A DNA stretch of 64,000 nucleotides, from contig JAFKFN010000002.1 of assembly GCA_017308255.1 (NCBI GenBank), forward strand, positions 62,001-126,000, written 5' to 3'. Of the stretch, positions 44,884-55,690 are shown in pieces. The position numbers were made by a program, and so were the translations under genes. The number at the start of each line of letters is the position of its first letter. Position 1 is the stretch's first letter. The notes beneath the pieces were generated by a model. The model was not told the DNA's origin and searched no databases. It saw only the letters and a list, made by a program, of their open reading frames with translations. This DNA is from Altererythrobacter sp. Lineage in GTDB: Bacteria > Pseudomonadota > Alphaproteobacteria > Sphingomonadales > Sphingomonadaceae.

Positions 44884-45579
44884 ATGGGTCATAAGTCAAA
44901 CCCGATCGGCCTGCGCCTGCAGATCAACCGCACCTGGGACAGCCGCTGGTACTCCGAGGGGCGCGGTTACGCGCAGTTGCTCAAGGAAGATATCGAGCTG
45001 CGCAAGTACATCGTCGAGAACCTGCCGCAGGCGGCGATCTCGAAGGTGGTGATCGAGCGTCCGGCCAAGCTGTGCCGGATCTCCATCTATGCCGCGCGCC
45101 CCGGCGTGATCATCGGCAAGAAGGGCGCGGACATCGAGAAGCTGCGCGCCAAGCTGGCGACGATTACCGACAGCGAAGTGAAGCTCAACATCGTCGAGAT
45201 CCGCAAGCCGGAGATCGATGCCAAGCTCGTCGCTCAGGGCATTGCCGATCAGCTCGTGCGCCGCGTGGCGTTCCGCCGCGCGATGAAGCGGGCGATGCAG
45301 TCGGCCATGCGTCTTGGCGCGGAAGGCATCAAGATCATGTGCGGCGGCCGGCTCGGCGGCGCCGAGATCGCCCGTGTCGAACAGTATCGCGAAGGTCGCG
45401 TGCCGCTGCACACGCTGCGCGCCAACGTCGACTATGCCGAGGCCGAGGCGCTGACCGCCTATGGCGTGATCGGCATCAAGGTCTGGGTCTTCAAGGGTGA
45501 GATCCTCGGCCACGATCCGATGGCGCAGGACCGGCTGATGATGGAGGCTCAGACCTCCGGCGTCCGGCCCGCTCGTTGA
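44884..45579 (+). CDS. rpsC: Ribosomal protein S3
   Basis: 231 residues. [20 protein letters not shown], the KH motif [16 protein letters not shown] and [20 protein letters not shown] are present. S3 shapes the mRNA entry channel and shares helicase activity with S4. It starts three bases after rplV. Confidence 0.98.
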   Translation: MGHKSNPIGLRLQINRTWDSRWYSEGRGYAQLLKEDIELRKYIVENLPQAAISKVVIERPAKLCRISIYAARPGVIIGKKGADIEKLRAKLATITDSEVKLNIVEIRKPEIDAKLVAQGIADQLVRRVAFRRAMKRAMQSAMRLGAEGIKIMCGGRLGGAEIARVEQYREGRVPLHTLRANVDYAEAEALTAYGVIGIKVWVFKGEILGHDPMAQDRLMMEAQTSGVRPAR

Positions 45580-45614
45580 TTTTGGCGCGATGAGCTTGAG
45601 GTAGAGTAAGCACC

Positions 45615-46049
45615 ATGCTGCAACCGAAGAAAACCAAGTTCCGCAAGGCGTTCAAGGGCCGGATTTCCGGTGACGCCAAGGGCGGCACCGCGCTCAATTT
45701 CGGCTCCTATGGCCTGAAGGCGCTGGAGCCGGAACGGATCACCGCGCGCCAGATCGAAGCCGCGCGCCGCGCGATCACGCGCCACATCAAGCGCCAGGGG
45801 CGCCTGTGGATTCGCGTGTTCCCGGATGTGCCGGTGTCGAAGAAGCCGGCCGAAGTCCGCCAGGGCAAGGGCAAGGGCGCGGTCGAATTCTGGGCCGCGC
45901 GCGTGAAGCCGGGCCGCATCCTGTTCGAGCTCGACGGTGTTCCCGGCGCGCTGGCGGCGGAAGCGTTCAGCCGCGCGGCGATGAAGCTGCCGATCAAGAC
46001 CAAGGTCGTCGCCCGCCTCGGCGACTTCTCGCACCTGGGAGGCGAATGA
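45615..46049 (+). CDS. rplP: Ribosomal protein L16
   Basis: 144 residues: [40 protein letters not shown] and RMGKGKG-type [21 protein letters not shown]16 organises the A site of the 50S subunit. The 35-base gap before it is the longest within rpsS-rpmC. Confidence 0.97.
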   Translation: MLQPKKTKFRKAFKGRISGDAKGGTALNFGSYGLKALEPERITARQIEAARRAITRHIKRQGRLWIRVFPDVPVSKKPAEVRQGKGKGAVEFWAARVKPGRILFELDGVPGALAAEAFSRAAMKLPIKTKVVARLGDFSHLGGE

Positions 46050-46261
46050 TGGCTCAGACCAAGTTCGAGGATCTGCGCGCCAAGACCGACGATCAGCTGT
46101 CCGAACAGCTGACCGAACTGAAGCGCGAGCAGTTCAACCTGCGTTTCCAGGCCGCGACGAACCAGCTCGAGCGTCCCGCGCGGATCAAGGAAGTCCGCCG
46201 CGAGATCGCCCGCATCAAGACGCTGCAGACCGCGCGCGCGCGCGTCTCGGCCGAAGCCTGA
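46049..46261 (+). CDS. rpmC: Ribosomal protein L29
   Basis: 70 residues. Two adjacent ATGs (46046, 46049) are possible; the second is chosen because GGGAGG then sits at normal spacing and the protein starts [38 protein letters not shown] is the typical helical pair. L29 is at the tunnel exit beside L23. Confidence 0.95.
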   Translation: MAQTKFEDLRAKTDDQLSEQLTELKREQFNLRFQAATNQLERPARIKEVRREIARIKTLQTARARVSAEA

Positions 46262-46271
46262 GGAGTAAGCG

Positions 46272-46565
46272 ATGCCGAAACGCATCCTGGTCGGGACCGT
46301 CGTCTCCGACAAGACCGACAAGACCGTGACCGTGAAGGTCGAGCGCCGGGTGAAGCACCCGCTGTACGGGAAGATCATCCGTCGCTCGAAGAAGTATCAC
46401 GCGCACGACGAGGCCAACGAGTTCAAGGCCGGCGACACCGTCCGGATCGAGGAGACGCGTCCGCTCTCCAAGACCAAGTCGTGGCGGGTGCTGGATCGCG
46501 TGCAGGCCAGCAAGGGGCAGGCGATCGAGGCCGATCTCGAAGTCGAAGCCGCGGGCAACGCCTGA
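46272..46565 (+). CDS. rpsQ: Ribosomal protein S17
   Basis: 97 residues; usual length about 80-85, with a short acidic tail ([18 protein letters not shown]). [20 protein letters not shown] and [20 protein letters not shown] are standard. It is the last gene of the S10 operon; 77 bases separate it from rplN. Confidence 0.96.
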   Translation: MPKRILVGTVVSDKTDKTVTVKVERRVKHPLYGKIIRRSKKYHAHDEANEFKAGDTVRIEETRPLSKTKSWRVLDRVQASKGQAIEADLEVEAAGNA

Positions 46566-46642
46566 AACAGGTCAAGCGCCTGAGTAGCATTTTTGGAACT
46601 ACCGGACACGTTCCGGCAAGCCATTGAGAAGGAACCGGATCG

Positions 46643-47011
46643 ATGATCCAGATGCAGTCCAATCTCGACGTCGCGGACAACAGCGGCGCGAAGCGCGTCC
46701 AGTGCATCAAGGTGCTGGGCGGCTCCAAGCGCCGGACCGCGTCCGTCGGCGACGTGATCGTCGTCTCCGTCAAGGAGGCGCAGCCGCGTGCGCGCGTGAA
46801 GAAGGGCGACGTTCACCGCGCGGTGATCGTGCGCACCAAGAAGGATGTCCGCCGCCCCGATGGCAGCGTGATCCGTTTCGACAGCAACGCCGCGGTGCTC
46901 GTGAACAAGAACGAGGAGCCGATCGGCACCCGTATCTTCGGCCCGGTGGTGCGCGAGCTGCGCTCCAAGGGGTTCATGAAGATCATCTCGCTTGCTCCGG
47001 AGGTGTTGTGA
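46643..47011 (+). CDS. rplN: Ribosomal protein L14
   Basis: 122 residues, fully conserved: [40 protein letters not shown] and [20 protein letters not shown]. It is the first gene of the spc operon. Its stop overlaps the rplX ATG (TGATG). Confidence 0.98.
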   Translation: MIQMQSNLDVADNSGAKRVQCIKVLGGSKRRTASVGDVIVVSVKEAQPRARVKKGDVHRAVIVRTKKDVRRPDGSVIRFDSNAAVLVNKNEEPIGTRIFGPVVRELRSKGFMKIISLAPEVL

Positions 47012-47331
47012 TGGCCGCCGCGAAGATCAAGAAGGGCGATCAGGTTGTCGTGCTCTCGGGCAAGGACAAGGGGCGCACCGGCAAGGTGACCCAGGTCCTG
47101 CCCAAGGTGGGCAAGGTGGTGGTGGATGGCATCAATGTCGCCGCGCGTCACCGCAAGCCCAGCCAGACGAACCCGCAGGGCGGCATCGACCGCGCGCCCG
47201 CTCCGATGGCGATCAGCAAGGTCGCCGTGGCCGATCCCAAGGACGGCAAGCCCACCCGTGTCCGCTTCGAGGAGAAGAACGGCAAGAAGGTGCGCGTGGC
47301 CGTCAAGTCCGGGGAAACGATCGATGGCTGA
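47011..47331 (+). CDS. rplX: Ribosomal protein L24
   Basis: 106 residues. A KOW motif ([20 protein letters not shown], then KVTQVLP) and [20 protein letters not shown] identify it. L24 starts 50S assembly. It overlaps rplE by eight bases. Confidence 0.97.
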   Translation: MAAAKIKKGDQVVVLSGKDKGRTGKVTQVLPKVGKVVVDGINVAARHRKPSQTNPQGGIDRAPAPMAISKVAVADPKDGKPTRVRFEEKNGKKVRVAVKSGETIDG

Positions 47332-47908
47332 CAAGTACATCCCGCGCCTGAGAAAGGCCTATGACGAGCGCATCGCCAAGGCGATGACCGAAAAGTTCGG
47401 CTACAAGAACCCGCTCGAGGTTCCGAAGCTGGAGAAGATCACCCTGAACATGGGTGTCGGCGAGGCGAGCCAGGACAAAAAGAAGGTCCAGACCGCTGCC
47501 GAGGAAATGGAGCTGATCGCCGGCCAGAAGCCCGTGATCACCAAGGCGAAGAAGTCGATCGCGCAGTTCAAGCTGCGCGAAGGCATGCCGATCGGCTGCA
47601 AGGTCACCCTGCGCCGCGATCGGATGTACGAGTTCCTCGATCGCCTGGTGACTGTCGCCATGCCGCGTATCCGCGACTTCCGGGGCCTCAACCCCCGGTC
47701 GTTCGATGGCCACGGCAACTATGCGATGGGTCTCAAGGAACAGATCGTGTTCCCCGAGATCAGCTACGACAAGATCGAGAAGGTGCGTGGCATGGACATC
47801 ATCGTCACCACCAGTGCCAAGACCGACGAGGAAGCGCGTGAGCTGCTGCGCCTGTTCGGTTTCCCGTTCCCGGCCGATCAGCAGGCCGAAGAGAAGGAGG
47901 CGGCCTGA
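47324..47908 (+). CDS. rplE: Ribosomal protein L5
   Basis: 194 residues from ATG 47324: [37 protein letters not shown] and [21 protein letters not shown]5 binds 5S rRNA and bridges to S13. The tail AEEKEAA is a little longer than usual. Confidence 0.97.
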   Translation: MADKYIPRLRKAYDERIAKAMTEKFGYKNPLEVPKLEKITLNMGVGEASQDKKKVQTAAEEMELIAGQKPVITKAKKSIAQFKLREGMPIGCKVTLRRDRMYEFLDRLVTVAMPRIRDFRGLNPRSFDGHGNYAMGLKEQIVFPEISYDKIEKVRGMDIIVTTSAKTDEEARELLRLFGFPFPADQQAEEKEAA

Positions 47909-47934
47909 GGGCCGCTTCAGGAGAGCTTAAGTCC

Positions 47935-48240
47935 ATGGCGAAACTGAGTTCCATCAACAAGAACGAGCGTCGCAAGAAGCTCGTGAAGAAGTATGCCGCG
48001 AAGTACGCGAAGCTGAAGGCGATCGCGGACGACAAGGCGCTCGACGATAGCGAGCGTCTGATCGCGCGCCTCAAGCTGGCGGAAATCCCGCGCAACGGGA
48101 ATCCCACCCGCGTGCGCAACCGCTGCGCCACCACCGGCCGCCCGCGCGGCTATTATCGCAAGTTCGGCCTCAACAGGATCGAGCTGCGGGATCTTGGCAA
48201 CAAGGGCCTGATCCCGGGCCTGACGAAGTCGAGCTGGTGA
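47935..48240 (+). CDS. rpsN: Ribosomal protein S14 (zinc-free type)
   Basis: 101 residues, the long form without CxxC zinc motifs: [20 protein letters not shown] and [20 protein letters not shown]. Part of the 30S head. Confidence 0.97.
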   Translation: MAKLSSINKNERRKKLVKKYAAKYAKLKAIADDKALDDSERLIARLKLAEIPRNGNPTRVRNRCATTGRPRGYYRKFGLNRIELRDLGNKGLIPGLTKSSW

Positions 48241-48251
48241 GGATCTAGACA

Positions 48252-48647
48252 ATGGCATTGACCGATCCCCTGGGTGATATGCTCACCCGCATCCGCAACG
48301 GCCAGCAGGCGAAGAAGGATTCCGTCCTGTCGCCGGCGTCGAAGCTGCGCGCCAACGTGCTCGAGGTTCTCCAGCGCGAAGGTTACATCCGCGGCTACAC
48401 CGAGGACTCGACGGGCAAGCACCCGGCGCTGCGGATCGAACTGAAGTATTTCGAAGGCGAGCCGGCGATCAAGCACGTCGCTCGCGTCTCCAGGCCGGGC
48501 CGGCGCGTCTATTCGGGCAGCCGTGAGCTGCCGATGGTGCGCAACGGCCTTGGCATCACCATCGTCTCGACGCCTCGCGGCGTGCTTTCGGATGCCGAAG
48601 CGCGCGCCCAGAACGTCGGCGGCGAAGTGCTGGCGGAGGTGTTCTGA
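48252..48647 (+). CDS. rpsH: Ribosomal protein S8
   Basis: 131 residues: [20 protein letters not shown] and the RNA-binding end [20 protein letters not shown]. In E. coli S8 binds 16S helix 21 and represses spc expression by binding the mRNA near rplE. Its stop overlaps the rplF start by one base. Confidence 0.97.
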   Translation: MALTDPLGDMLTRIRNGQQAKKDSVLSPASKLRANVLEVLQREGYIRGYTEDSTGKHPALRIELKYFEGEPAIKHVARVSRPGRRVYSGSRELPMVRNGLGITIVSTPRGVLSDAEARAQNVGGEVLAEVF

Positions 48648-49180
48648 TGAGCCGCATCGGTAAACGGCCGGTGGCGATCCCCAGCGGGGTGACCGCCGAG
48701 ATCGGCAACGGCACGCTCAGCGTGAAGGGGCCCAAGGGCGCCCTTTCGATGGGCCTGTCGCAACTGGTGAACTACAAGCTGGAAGACGGTTCGATCTCGG
48801 TCGAGCCGGCCAATGACGGCAAGGCCGCCCGCAGCCACTGGGGCATGCAGCGCACGCTGGTGTCTAACCTGGTCGAAGGCGTCACCGAGGGCTTTTCCAA
48901 GGTGCTGGAGATCACCGGCGTCGGCTATCGCGCGCAGGCCCAGGGCCGCAAGCTCAAGCTGCAGCTCGGCTACAGCCACGATGTCGAACTCGATGTCCCG
49001 GAAGGGGTCGAGGTCAAGACGCCTGATCAGACCACGGTCGAAGTCAGCGGAATCGACAAGCAGGCGGTCGGCCAGTTCGCTGCCGAGGTACGGCGCTGGC
49101 GCAAGCCCGAACCCTACAAGGGCAAGGGCATCAAGTATCGCGGCGAGTACATCTTCCGCAAGGAAGGGAAGAAGAAGTAA
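48647..49180 (+). CDS. rplF: Ribosomal protein L6
   Basis: 177 residues: [40 protein letters not shown] and [20 protein letters not shown]6 stabilises the sarcin-ricin region. One base separates it from rplR. Confidence 0.97.
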   Translation: MSRIGKRPVAIPSGVTAEIGNGTLSVKGPKGALSMGLSQLVNYKLEDGSISVEPANDGKAARSHWGMQRTLVSNLVEGVTEGFSKVLEITGVGYRAQAQGRKLKLQLGYSHDVELDVPEGVEVKTPDQTTVEVSGIDKQAVGQFAAEVRRWRKPEPYKGKGIKYRGEYIFRKEGKKK

Positions 49181-49181
49181 G

Positions 49182-49526
49182 ATGGCCAAGCTCTCCCTGT
49201 TCGAACGCCGCCGCCGCCGCGTCCGCACCACGCTTCGCAAGCGGGCCGGCTCGCGTCCCCGGCTGTCGGTCCACCGCACCGGCCGGCACATCTACGCGCA
49301 GATCATCGATGATGCGCAGGGCCGCACCCTCGTGGCGGCTTCCACCCTGGGCGTGAAGGGGGCCGGCGCCAACGTCGATGCCGCCGCCAAGGTGGGCGCG
49401 GATATCGCTGCCGCGGCGAAGAAGGCCGGTGTGACCACCGTCGTGTTCGATCGCGGCGGCTACCTGTTCCATGGCCGCGTCAAGGCGCTGGCCGATGCCG
49501 CGCGCGAAGGCGGGCTGGAGTTCTGA
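49182..49526 (+). CDS. rplR: Ribosomal protein L18
   Basis: 114 residues from ATG 49182: [37 protein letters not shown] and [20 protein letters not shown]. It binds 5S rRNA with L5. Its stop overlaps the rpsE start by one base. Confidence 0.97.
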   Translation: MAKLSLFERRRRRVRTTLRKRAGSRPRLSVHRTGRHIYAQIIDDAQGRTLVAASTLGVKGAGANVDAAAKVGADIAAAAKKAGVTTVVFDRGGYLFHGRVKALADAAREGGLEF

Positions 49527-50257
49527 TGATGGCAGACGAAAACAACACCCCCGAAACCGAGGCCGGCGTCGTTGCCGAGGCTGCGGGCGGCGAAGCCCCC
49601 GCCCAGCGTGAGAATCGCGGTCGTGGCGGTCGCGGCGGCGGGCGTGGCAGCGGCGATGGCCGTGGGCGCGGCCGTGGCCGTGATCGCGATGACCGTCGCG
49701 GCCGTGGTGGCGACGATGACGGCGAAGAGCTGATCGAGAAGCTGGTCCACATCAACCGCGTTTCGAAGACGGTGAAGGGCGGCAAGCGCTTCGGCTTCGC
49801 GGCGCTGGTCGTGGTGGGTGACGGCAAGGGCCGCGTCGGCTTCGGCCACGGCAAGGCCCGCGAAGTGCCGGAAGCGATCACCAAGGCTACGGCTTCGGCC
49901 AAGAAGAAGATGATCCGCGTGCCGCTGAAGGAGGGCCGCACCCTTCATCATGACGTGAACGGGCACTTCGGCGCCGGCAAGGTGAACGTCCGCACGGCTC
50001 CTCCGGGCACGGGCATCATCGCCGGCGGCCCGATGCGCGCGGTGTTCGAAAGCCTGGGCGTGGCTGATGTCGTGTCCAAGTCGATCGGCACGTCCAATCC
50101 CTACAACATGATCCGTGCCACCTTCGAAGCGCTGGGCAATCAGTTCTCGCCGAAGTCCGTTGCCCAGCGGCGCGGCAAGAAGGTGGCCGATCTGCTCGGC
50201 CGTGGCGGCGCGAGCGAGGTGGAGGCTCAGGCCGCCGCCGATGCGATCGCGGAGTGA
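49526..50257 (+). CDS. rpsE: Ribosomal protein S5 with long Arg/Gly-rich N-terminal extension
   Basis: 243 residues (E. coli 167). A second ATG at 49529 is equally possible. The ribosomal core starts about residue 70 with [40 protein letters not shown] and [19 protein letters not shown]. Before it lies an acidic Ala-rich part and then a stretch of RG/RGG repeats ([20 protein letters not shown], then [14 protein letters not shown]). S5 guards fidelity and the mRNA entry. The extension is of the kind that binds RNA in eukaryotic RGG proteins; role here unknown. Confidence 0.97.
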   Translation: MMADENNTPETEAGVVAEAAGGEAPAQRENRGRGGRGGGRGSGDGRGRGRGRDRDDRRGRGGDDDGEELIEKLVHINRVSKTVKGGKRFGFAALVVVGDGKGRVGFGHGKAREVPEAITKATASAKKKMIRVPLKEGRTLHHDVNGHFGAGKVNVRTAPPGTGIIAGGPMRAVFESLGVADVVSKSIGTSNPYNMIRATFEALGNQFSPKSVAQRRGKKVADLLGRGGASEVEAQAAADAIAE

Positions 50258-50262
50258 TGACG

Positions 50263-50454
50263 ATGGCCAAGGAAACCAAGAAGACCATCCGGATCAAGCA
50301 GATCGGCTCGCCGATCCGCCGGCCCGAAGCGCAGAAGAAGATCCTCGTCGGGCTCGGCCTCGGCAAGATGCACAAGGTGGTCGAACTCGAAGACACCGCC
50401 GAAGTGCGCGGCGCGATCGCCAAGCTGCCGCACATGGTGGCGGTGGTCGATTGA
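50263..50454 (+). CDS. rpmD: Ribosomal protein L30
   Basis: 63 residues. The start at 50263 is set by GGAG eight bases upstream; an ATG in the same frame at 50257 overlaps the rpsE stop. [20 protein letters not shown] and [15 protein letters not shown] are typical. Confidence 0.95.
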   Translation: MAKETKKTIRIKQIGSPIRRPEAQKKILVGLGLGKMHKVVELEDTAEVRGAIAKLPHMVAVVD

Positions 50455-50460
50455 TCTCAA

Positions 50461-50518
50461 CAGCCTCTCCCTTTCGGGGGAGGGGCTGGAACGGGGCATG
50501 TTCGACTGGACGTGCCCC
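50461..50518 (+). terminator. Two hairpins between rpmD and rplO
   Basis: CAGCCTCTCCC pairs with GGGAGGGGCTG (50461-50488), then GGGGCA with TGCCCC (50493-50518). Neither has a T-tract. They fill the first half of a 127-base gap in an otherwise tight operon. Confidence 0.5.
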
Positions 50519-50581
50519 GCCTTTCCCGTCAGGGGACAGGCAACCCACAAGCGCGAACATAGCGAAAGCGAGTGCAACGAC

Positions 50582-51103
50582 ATGAAACTGAACGACATCC
50601 GCGACAACGCCGGCGCCCGCAAGACCCGTATCCGGGTCGGCAGGGGCATCGGCTCGGGCAAGGGCAAGACCGGCGGCCGTGGCCAGAAGGGCCAGAAGAG
50701 CCGTTCGGGCGTGGCCATCAAGGGCTTCGAAGGCGGCCAGATGCCGCTGCACATGCGCCTGCCGAAGCGCGGCTTCAACAACCCGTTCGGCAAGGACTAT
50801 GCCGAGGTCAACCTGGGCCAGGTGCAGAAACTGGTCGATGCCGGCAAGCTCGATGCCAAGCAAGTGGTCGATCATGCGGCGCTGAAGGCGGCGGGCGTGG
50901 CTCGTGGCGGCAAGGACGGCGTGCGCCTGCTGGGCAAAGGCGAGCTGACTGCCAAGCTGGCGTTCAAGGTCGCGGGCGCGTCCAAGGGCGCGCAGGCGGC
51001 GGTCGAGAAGACCGGCGGCTCGGTCGAAGTGATCGTGGCCAAGGATCCGGCGGCGCTCGCGGCGGCCAAGAAGGGCTCGGCCAAGGCCGGCGCTTCCAAA
51101 TAA
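50582..51103 (+). CDS. rplO: Ribosomal protein L15
   Basis: 173 residues from ATG 50582. [40 protein letters not shown] and [18 protein letters not shown] are canonical. The C-terminus has a short Ala/Lys tail ([16 protein letters not shown]). It precedes secY as in nearly all bacteria. Confidence 0.97.
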   Translation: MKLNDIRDNAGARKTRIRVGRGIGSGKGKTGGRGQKGQKSRSGVAIKGFEGGQMPLHMRLPKRGFNNPFGKDYAEVNLGQVQKLVDAGKLDAKQVVDHAALKAAGVARGGKDGVRLLGKGELTAKLAFKVAGASKGAQAAVEKTGGSVEVIVAKDPAALAAAKKGSAKAGASK

Positions 51104-51222
51104 TCTCCGAGTTTTGCCGGGCGGGGGTTCTTGCTTCCTCGCCCGGCCCCTATATGGGCTGACCTGAAGAGGGGGCGGGCTCACTACCGCCCGGCCCTGC
51201 AAGGCGAGGCGAATAATCACCG

Positions 51223-52587
51223 ATGGCATCACGCGTCGACAATCTCGCGAGCAATCTCAGCCTCGCCAACTTCTCCAAGGCGACCGAGCTCAAGCAGCGC
51301 ATCTGGTTCACGGTCGGCGCGCTGATCGTGTTCCGGTTCCTCAGCTTCGTGCCGCTGCCGGGCGTCAATCCGCTGATCCTGGAAACGCTCTACAACCAGA
51401 CGCGGGGCGGCATCCTCGATCTGTTCAACACCTTCTCGGGCGGCAGCCTGGAGCGGATGAGTCTCATCGCGCTCGGCGTCATGCCCTACATCACTGCTTC
51501 GATCGTCATCCAGCTTGCCGCGGCGCTGCATCCCACGCTGATGGCGCTGAAGAAGGAAGGCGAAGCGGGGCGCAAGAAGCTCAACCAGTACACCCGCTAC
51601 GGCACGGTTTTCCTCTGCGCCGTGCAGGGCTGGTTCCTGGCTTCCGGGCTGGAGGCCTATGGCGCGCAGAGCGGCCTTCAGGCCGTGATCGATCCGGGCC
51701 TCGGCTTCCGCATCATGGCGGTGATCAACCTGATCGGCGGGGCGATGTTCCTGCTGTGGCTGGGTGAACAGGTCACCAGCCGGGGCATCGGCAACGGCGT
51801 GTCGCTGATCATCATGGCCGGCATCGTGGCCCAGTTCCCGACCTTCGCCACCCAGCTGTTCGAAGGCGGGCGCACCGGCTCGATCAGCGCCTTCGTGATC
51901 GTCGCCTTCTTCGCCGTGATCATCGGCCTCGTCCTGTTCATGTGCTTTATGGAGCGCGCGCAGCGGCGGATCCTGATCCAGTATCCCAAGCGGGCCAGCG
52001 CGCAGGGCATGATGCAGGCGGAACGCAGCCACCTGCCGCTCAAGCTCAACACCGCCAACGTGATCCCGCCGATCTTCGCCAGCTCGCTGCTGCTGCTGCC
52101 GCTGACGATCAGCCAGTTCGCCGGCAACTCGGTGTCCACGGGCAGCAAGTTCTATGCGGTGATCCAGACGCTCAACCAGTATCTGCAGCACGGCGCGCCG
52201 CTTTACATGACGCTCTATGCGGCCGGCATCCTGTTCTTCACCTTCTTCTACACCGCGGTGGTCTTCAACCCGGAAGAGACGGCGGAGAACCTGAAGAAGA
52301 ACGGCGGCTTCATCCCCGGCATCCGGCCCGGCAAGCGCACGGCGGAGTATCTGGATTACGTGCTCACGCGGATCACCGTGATCGGCGCCATCTACCTGAC
52401 GCTGGTCTGCGTGATCCCTGAATACATGTTCAAGGAAGCCGGCCTGCCGATGATCATGGGCGGCACCAGCTTGCTGATCGTGGTCAATGTCACCGTCGAT
52501 ACGATCAGCCAGATCCAGTCGCACCTGCTGGCGCACCAGTACGGTGACCTGATCAAGAAGGCCAAGCTGAAAGGCCGGTTGCGCTGA
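51223..52587 (+). CDS. secY: Protein translocase subunit SecY
   Basis: 454 residues with ten transmembrane helices. Landmarks are FRFLSFVPLPGVNPLILETL, the helix MSLIALGVMPYITASIVIQL, the plug/ring region GIGNGVSLIIMAGIVAQFP, cytosolic loop C5 (RPGKRTAEYLDYVLTRITVI) and QSHLLAHQYGDLIKKAKLKG. It forms the Sec channel with SecE and SecG. Confidence 0.98.
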   Translation: MASRVDNLASNLSLANFSKATELKQRIWFTVGALIVFRFLSFVPLPGVNPLILETLYNQTRGGILDLFNTFSGGSLERMSLIALGVMPYITASIVIQLAAALHPTLMALKKEGEAGRKKLNQYTRYGTVFLCAVQGWFLASGLEAYGAQSGLQAVIDPGLGFRIMAVINLIGGAMFLLWLGEQVTSRGIGNGVSLIIMAGIVAQFPTFATQLFEGGRTGSISAFVIVAFFAVIIGLVLFMCFMERAQRRILIQYPKRASAQGMMQAERSHLPLKLNTANVIPPIFASSLLLLPLTISQFAGNSVSTGSKFYAVIQTLNQYLQHGAPLYMTLYAAGILFFTFFYTAVVFNPEETAENLKKNGGFIPGIRPGKRTAEYLDYVLTRITVIGAIYLTLVCVIPEYMFKEAGLPMIMGGTSLLIVVNVTVDTISQIQSHLLAHQYGDLIKKAKLKGRLR

Positions 52588-52645
52588 TCGCGCGGTGGCG
52601 GGCCGCAAGGCCGGCCGCCTCGGATCGGTCGCCAGGGGGAATGCG

Positions 52646-53296
52646 ATGAATATCATTTTGCTGGGCCCTCCGGGGGCGGGCAAGGGCACCCAGGCCGCCC
52701 GCCTGGTGGAGCGTCATGGAATGCGCCAGCTTTCGACCGGCGACATGCTGCGCGCCGCCGTCGCCGCGCAGACGCCGGTGGGGTTGGAAGCCAAGGCGAT
52801 CATGGATCGCGGCGAACTTGTCTCAGACGAGATCGTCTCCGCGCTGATCGATGCCGAGCTGGCGGCCCTGGCCCCCGGCGTGGGCGTGATCTTCGACGGC
52901 TATCCGCGCACCGCCGAGCAGGCCGTGCAGCTCGATGCGATCCTGGCGAAGCATGGCCGCAAGCTCGACCGGGTGATCGAGATCGGGGTGGATGAGGACG
53001 AGCTCGTCCACCGCATCGTCGGCCGTTATACCTGCGCCACCTGCGGCGAAGGTTATCACGACGATTTCAAGCAGCCCAAGCTCCTGGGCACCTGCGACAA
53101 GTGCGGCGGAACCACGTTCAAGCGCCGCAAGGACGATAACGAGGAAACCGTCCGCACGCGCATGGTCGAATACCGCGCCAAGACGGCGCCGATCCTGCCG
53201 CTCTACGAAGCGCGGGGGATCGTCAGCCGGGTGGACGGCATGGCCCCGATCGACGCGGTGAGCGGGGCGATCGAAACGATTCTGGCCAAGGCCTGA
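52646..53296 (+). CDS. adk: Adenylate kinase with zinc-type lid
   Basis: 216 residues. NIILLGPPGAGKGTQAARLV is the P-loop, FDGYPRTAEQAVQLDAIL the AMP/core part. The lid has CATCGEGY and CDKCGG, a four-cysteine zinc site. It interconverts ATP+AMP and 2 ADP. Last gene of the spc block; a strong hairpin follows. Confidence 0.97.
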   Translation: MNIILLGPPGAGKGTQAARLVERHGMRQLSTGDMLRAAVAAQTPVGLEAKAIMDRGELVSDEIVSALIDAELAALAPGVGVIFDGYPRTAEQAVQLDAILAKHGRKLDRVIEIGVDEDELVHRIVGRYTCATCGEGYHDDFKQPKLLGTCDKCGGTTFKRRKDDNEETVRTRMVEYRAKTAPILPLYEARGIVSRVDGMAPIDAVSGAIETILAKA

Positions 53297-53307
53297 GCGC
53301 GGCGGCG

Positions 53308-53342
53308 TTTGCCCGCCCGGCCGTGGCGGCCGGATGGGCAAA
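53308..53342 (+). terminator. Terminator-like hairpin after adk
   Basis: A stem TTTGCCC/GGGCAAA with an inner CCGGCC/GGCCGG starts 12 bases after the adk stop. No T-tract follows, but the A/T outer pairs give a bidirectional terminator shape. Confidence 0.65.
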
Positions 53343-53368
53343 GCCTGCGGCGTGGCCCTACGTCGACT

Positions 53369-53489
53369 TTGACGGACCGGCGATTTTGGTGTAGTCCTTG
53401 GCGCATGGATCGCTGGCGGCCCGCGGATTTGGCCGATGCCGGCTTTTCCGCGTTTCGCGGTTGACGGCGGAAGCGATTCGCCGTAAGCG
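53369..53489 (+). promoter_or_regulatory. Two candidate sigma70 promoters of the alpha operon
   Basis: P1: TTGACG (53369-53374), 17 bases, TAGTCC (53392). P2: TTGACG (53461-53466), 17 bases, TAAGCG (53484). Both -35 boxes are near-consensus for alphaproteobacteria; the -10 boxes are weak. They lie in the 369-base gap before rpsM, which holds no gene. Confidence 0.45.
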
Positions 53490-53665
53490 CGCCATTCATT
53501 CGACAATGCGGGGCAGTTCGGCGGGTAGGCCACACAGTGCCTGTCAACCGGACGTTTTGCCGTGGCAAGGCGCCGCCCGTGTCGATTGAGCACCGCGATG
53601 AGATAGGGGGTGCGCCCCGCCGGCCGGCAAGTAGCGCCAACCCCCTGTGGAGCATGGAGAACTAA

Positions 53666-54034
53666 GTGGCTCGTATTGCCGGGGTAAACATCCCCACCAA
53701 CAAGCGCGTGATCGTCGCGCTCACCTATATCCATGGTATTGGCCCCGCCACGGCGAAGAAGATCGCCGACAAGCTGGGCATCGATCAAAGCCGCCGCGTG
53801 CAGGACCTGACGGATCAGGAAGTGCTGCAAATCCGCGAAACCATCGACGCCGATTATACCGTGGAAGGCGATCTTCGCCGTGACACGGCCATGAATATCA
53901 AGCGTCTGATGGATCTCGCCTGCTATCGCGGCCTCCGGCATCGCAAGGGTCTGCCGGTCCGTGGCCAGCGCACGCACACCAATGCGCGCACCCGCAAGGG
54001 CAAGGCCAAGCCGATCGCCGGGAAGAAGAAGTAA
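53666..54034 (+). CDS. rpsM: Ribosomal protein S13
   Basis: 122 residues from GTG 53666 (ribosome site GGAG at 53656). [40 protein letters not shown] are canonical. S13 contacts the P-site tRNA and the 50S subunit. Confidence 0.97.
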   Translation: MARIAGVNIPTNKRVIVALTYIHGIGPATAKKIADKLGIDQSRRVQDLTDQEVLQIRETIDADYTVEGDLRRDTAMNIKRLMDLACYRGLRHRKGLPVRGQRTHTNARTRKGKAKPIAGKKK

Positions 54035-54113
54035 GCTTTCGCTTTTTCGCCAGCCCCATGGCGGGCAGGCTGCGCGAACGGCTTCCTCTGGATTTTAGAC
54101 AGGTAGATACCAT

Positions 54114-54503
54114 ATGGCACGCGAACCACAGCGGATCCGCAGGCGGGAACGCAAGAACATCAGCAGCGGCGTCGCTCACGTCAACGCCAGCTTCAACAAC
54201 ACCATGATCACGATCACCGACGCGCAAGGCAATGCGATCAGCTGGTCCTCGGCCGGCATGATGGGCTTCAAGGGCAGCCGCAAGTCCACCCCGTATGCCG
54301 CCCAGGTCGCGGCCGACGACGCCGGCAAGAAGGCCGCCGAACACGGCGTCCGCACGCTGGAGGTGGAGATCAAGGGCCCCGGCTCCGGGCGGGAATCCGC
54401 GCTCAGGGCCTTGCAGGCCGTGGGCTTCACCATCACATCCATCCGCGATGTGACGCCGATCCCGCACAATGGGGTGAGACCGTCCAAGCGCCGCCGCGTC
54501 TGA
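54114..54503 (+). CDS. rpsK: Ribosomal protein S11
   Basis: 129 residues: [40 protein letters not shown] and [18 protein letters not shown]11 is on the 30S platform. Confidence 0.98.
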   Translation: MAREPQRIRRRERKNISSGVAHVNASFNNTMITITDAQGNAISWSSAGMMGFKGSRKSTPYAAQVAADDAGKKAAEHGVRTLEVEIKGPGSGRESALRALQAVGFTITSIRDVTPIPHNGVRPSKRRRV

Positions 54504-54620
54504 TCGAACCCTGCCGGCGGTTCCCCCGTCAGGGGGCCGCCGAACAAGAATTCGCATCGGCCGCGGCGCTACGGCGCTCCGCGGCCGATGCCGTCCGAAC
54601 CTAACCTCCAGGGGAAGTCC

Positions 54621-55676
54621 ATGTCTGTCAACACGAAGAACTGGCAGGAACTGAAGAAGCCCAACAGCCTCGACGTCAAGAGCGGCGGCGACGGCAAGCG
54701 CAAGGCGACTTTCGTTGCCGAGCCGCTTGAACGCGGCTTCGGTTTGACACTCGGCAACGCGCTGCGCCGGGTGCTCCTGTCCAGCCTTCAGGGTGCCGCG
54801 ATCACCTCGGTGAAGATCGAGAACGTGCTGCACGAATTTTCCAGCCTCGCCGGCGTGCGCGAGGATGTCACCGATATCGTGCTCAACGTGAAGCAGATCG
54901 CGCTGAAGATGGAAGGCGAAGGGCCCAAGCGCCTGACGCTGGCCAAGACGGGCCCCGGCGCGGTTACCGCCGGCGACATCCAGGTATCCGGCGATATCGA
55001 GGTGATGAACAAGGATCTCGTGATCTGTCACCTGGACGAAGGCGCCACGCTCAACATGGAGCTGACGGCCGATACCGGCAAGGGCTACGTCCCCGCCGTG
55101 TCCAACCGCCCGGTCGATGCCCCGATCGGCCTGATCCCGATCGACAGCCTCTATTCGCCGATCAAGCAGGTCAGCTACAAGGTTGAGAACGCCCGCGTCG
55201 GCCAGGAACTGGATTACGACAAGCTCTCCATCACGGTGGAGACGGACGGCACGGTCACCCCGGAAGACGCGGTGGCCTATGCCGCCCGTATCCTGCAGGA
55301 CCAGCTGACGCTGTTCGTCCACTTCGAGGACGGCATCCCGCAGGCCGTGCCGACGATGATCGGCGTGGCCGCGCAGCCGGAAGAAAGCGACGCCAACCAG
55401 CTCAACCGCTACCTGCTCAAGAAGGTGGACGAGCTGGAGCTTTCCGTGCGTTCGGCCAACTGCCTCAAAAACGACAACATCATCTACATCGGCGACCTGG
55501 TCCAGAAGACCGAGGCCGAGATGCTGCGCACGCCGAACTTCGGCCGCAAGTCGCTCAACGAGATCAAGGAAGTCCTCTCCAGCATGGGCTTGCGCCTGGG
55601 CATGGACATCCCCGGCTGGCCGCCGGAGAACATCGAGGAAATGGCCAAGAAGCTGGAACAGGAACTGCTCGGCTAA
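54621..55676 (+). CDS. rpoA: RNA polymerase alpha subunit
   Basis: 351 residues from ATG 54621. [20 protein letters not shown] is the dimerisation motif of the N-terminal domain; the C-terminal domain (~265-340) has [19 protein letters not shown] and [20 protein letters not shown] for DNA and activator contact. It is followed by a terminator instead of rplQ. Confidence 0.98.
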   Translation: MSVNTKNWQELKKPNSLDVKSGGDGKRKATFVAEPLERGFGLTLGNALRRVLLSSLQGAAITSVKIENVLHEFSSLAGVREDVTDIVLNVKQIALKMEGEGPKRLTLAKTGPGAVTAGDIQVSGDIEVMNKDLVICHLDEGATLNMELTADTGKGYVPAVSNRPVDAPIGLIPIDSLYSPIKQVSYKVENARVGQELDYDKLSITVETDGTVTPEDAVAYAARILQDQLTLFVHFEDGIPQAVPTMIGVAAQPEESDANQLNRYLLKKVDELELSVRSANCLKNDNIIYIGDLVQKTEAEMLRTPNFGRKSLNEIKEVLSSMGLRLGMDIPGWPPENIEEMAKKLEQELLG

Positions 55677-55690
55677 CCCGGCCAGCTATC

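Noticed and set aside
50461-50518. True terminator between rpmD and rplO
   Set aside because: Hairpins lack a T-tract, and genes downstream (rplO, secY) are normally in the same operon; a processing or pausing site is more likely.
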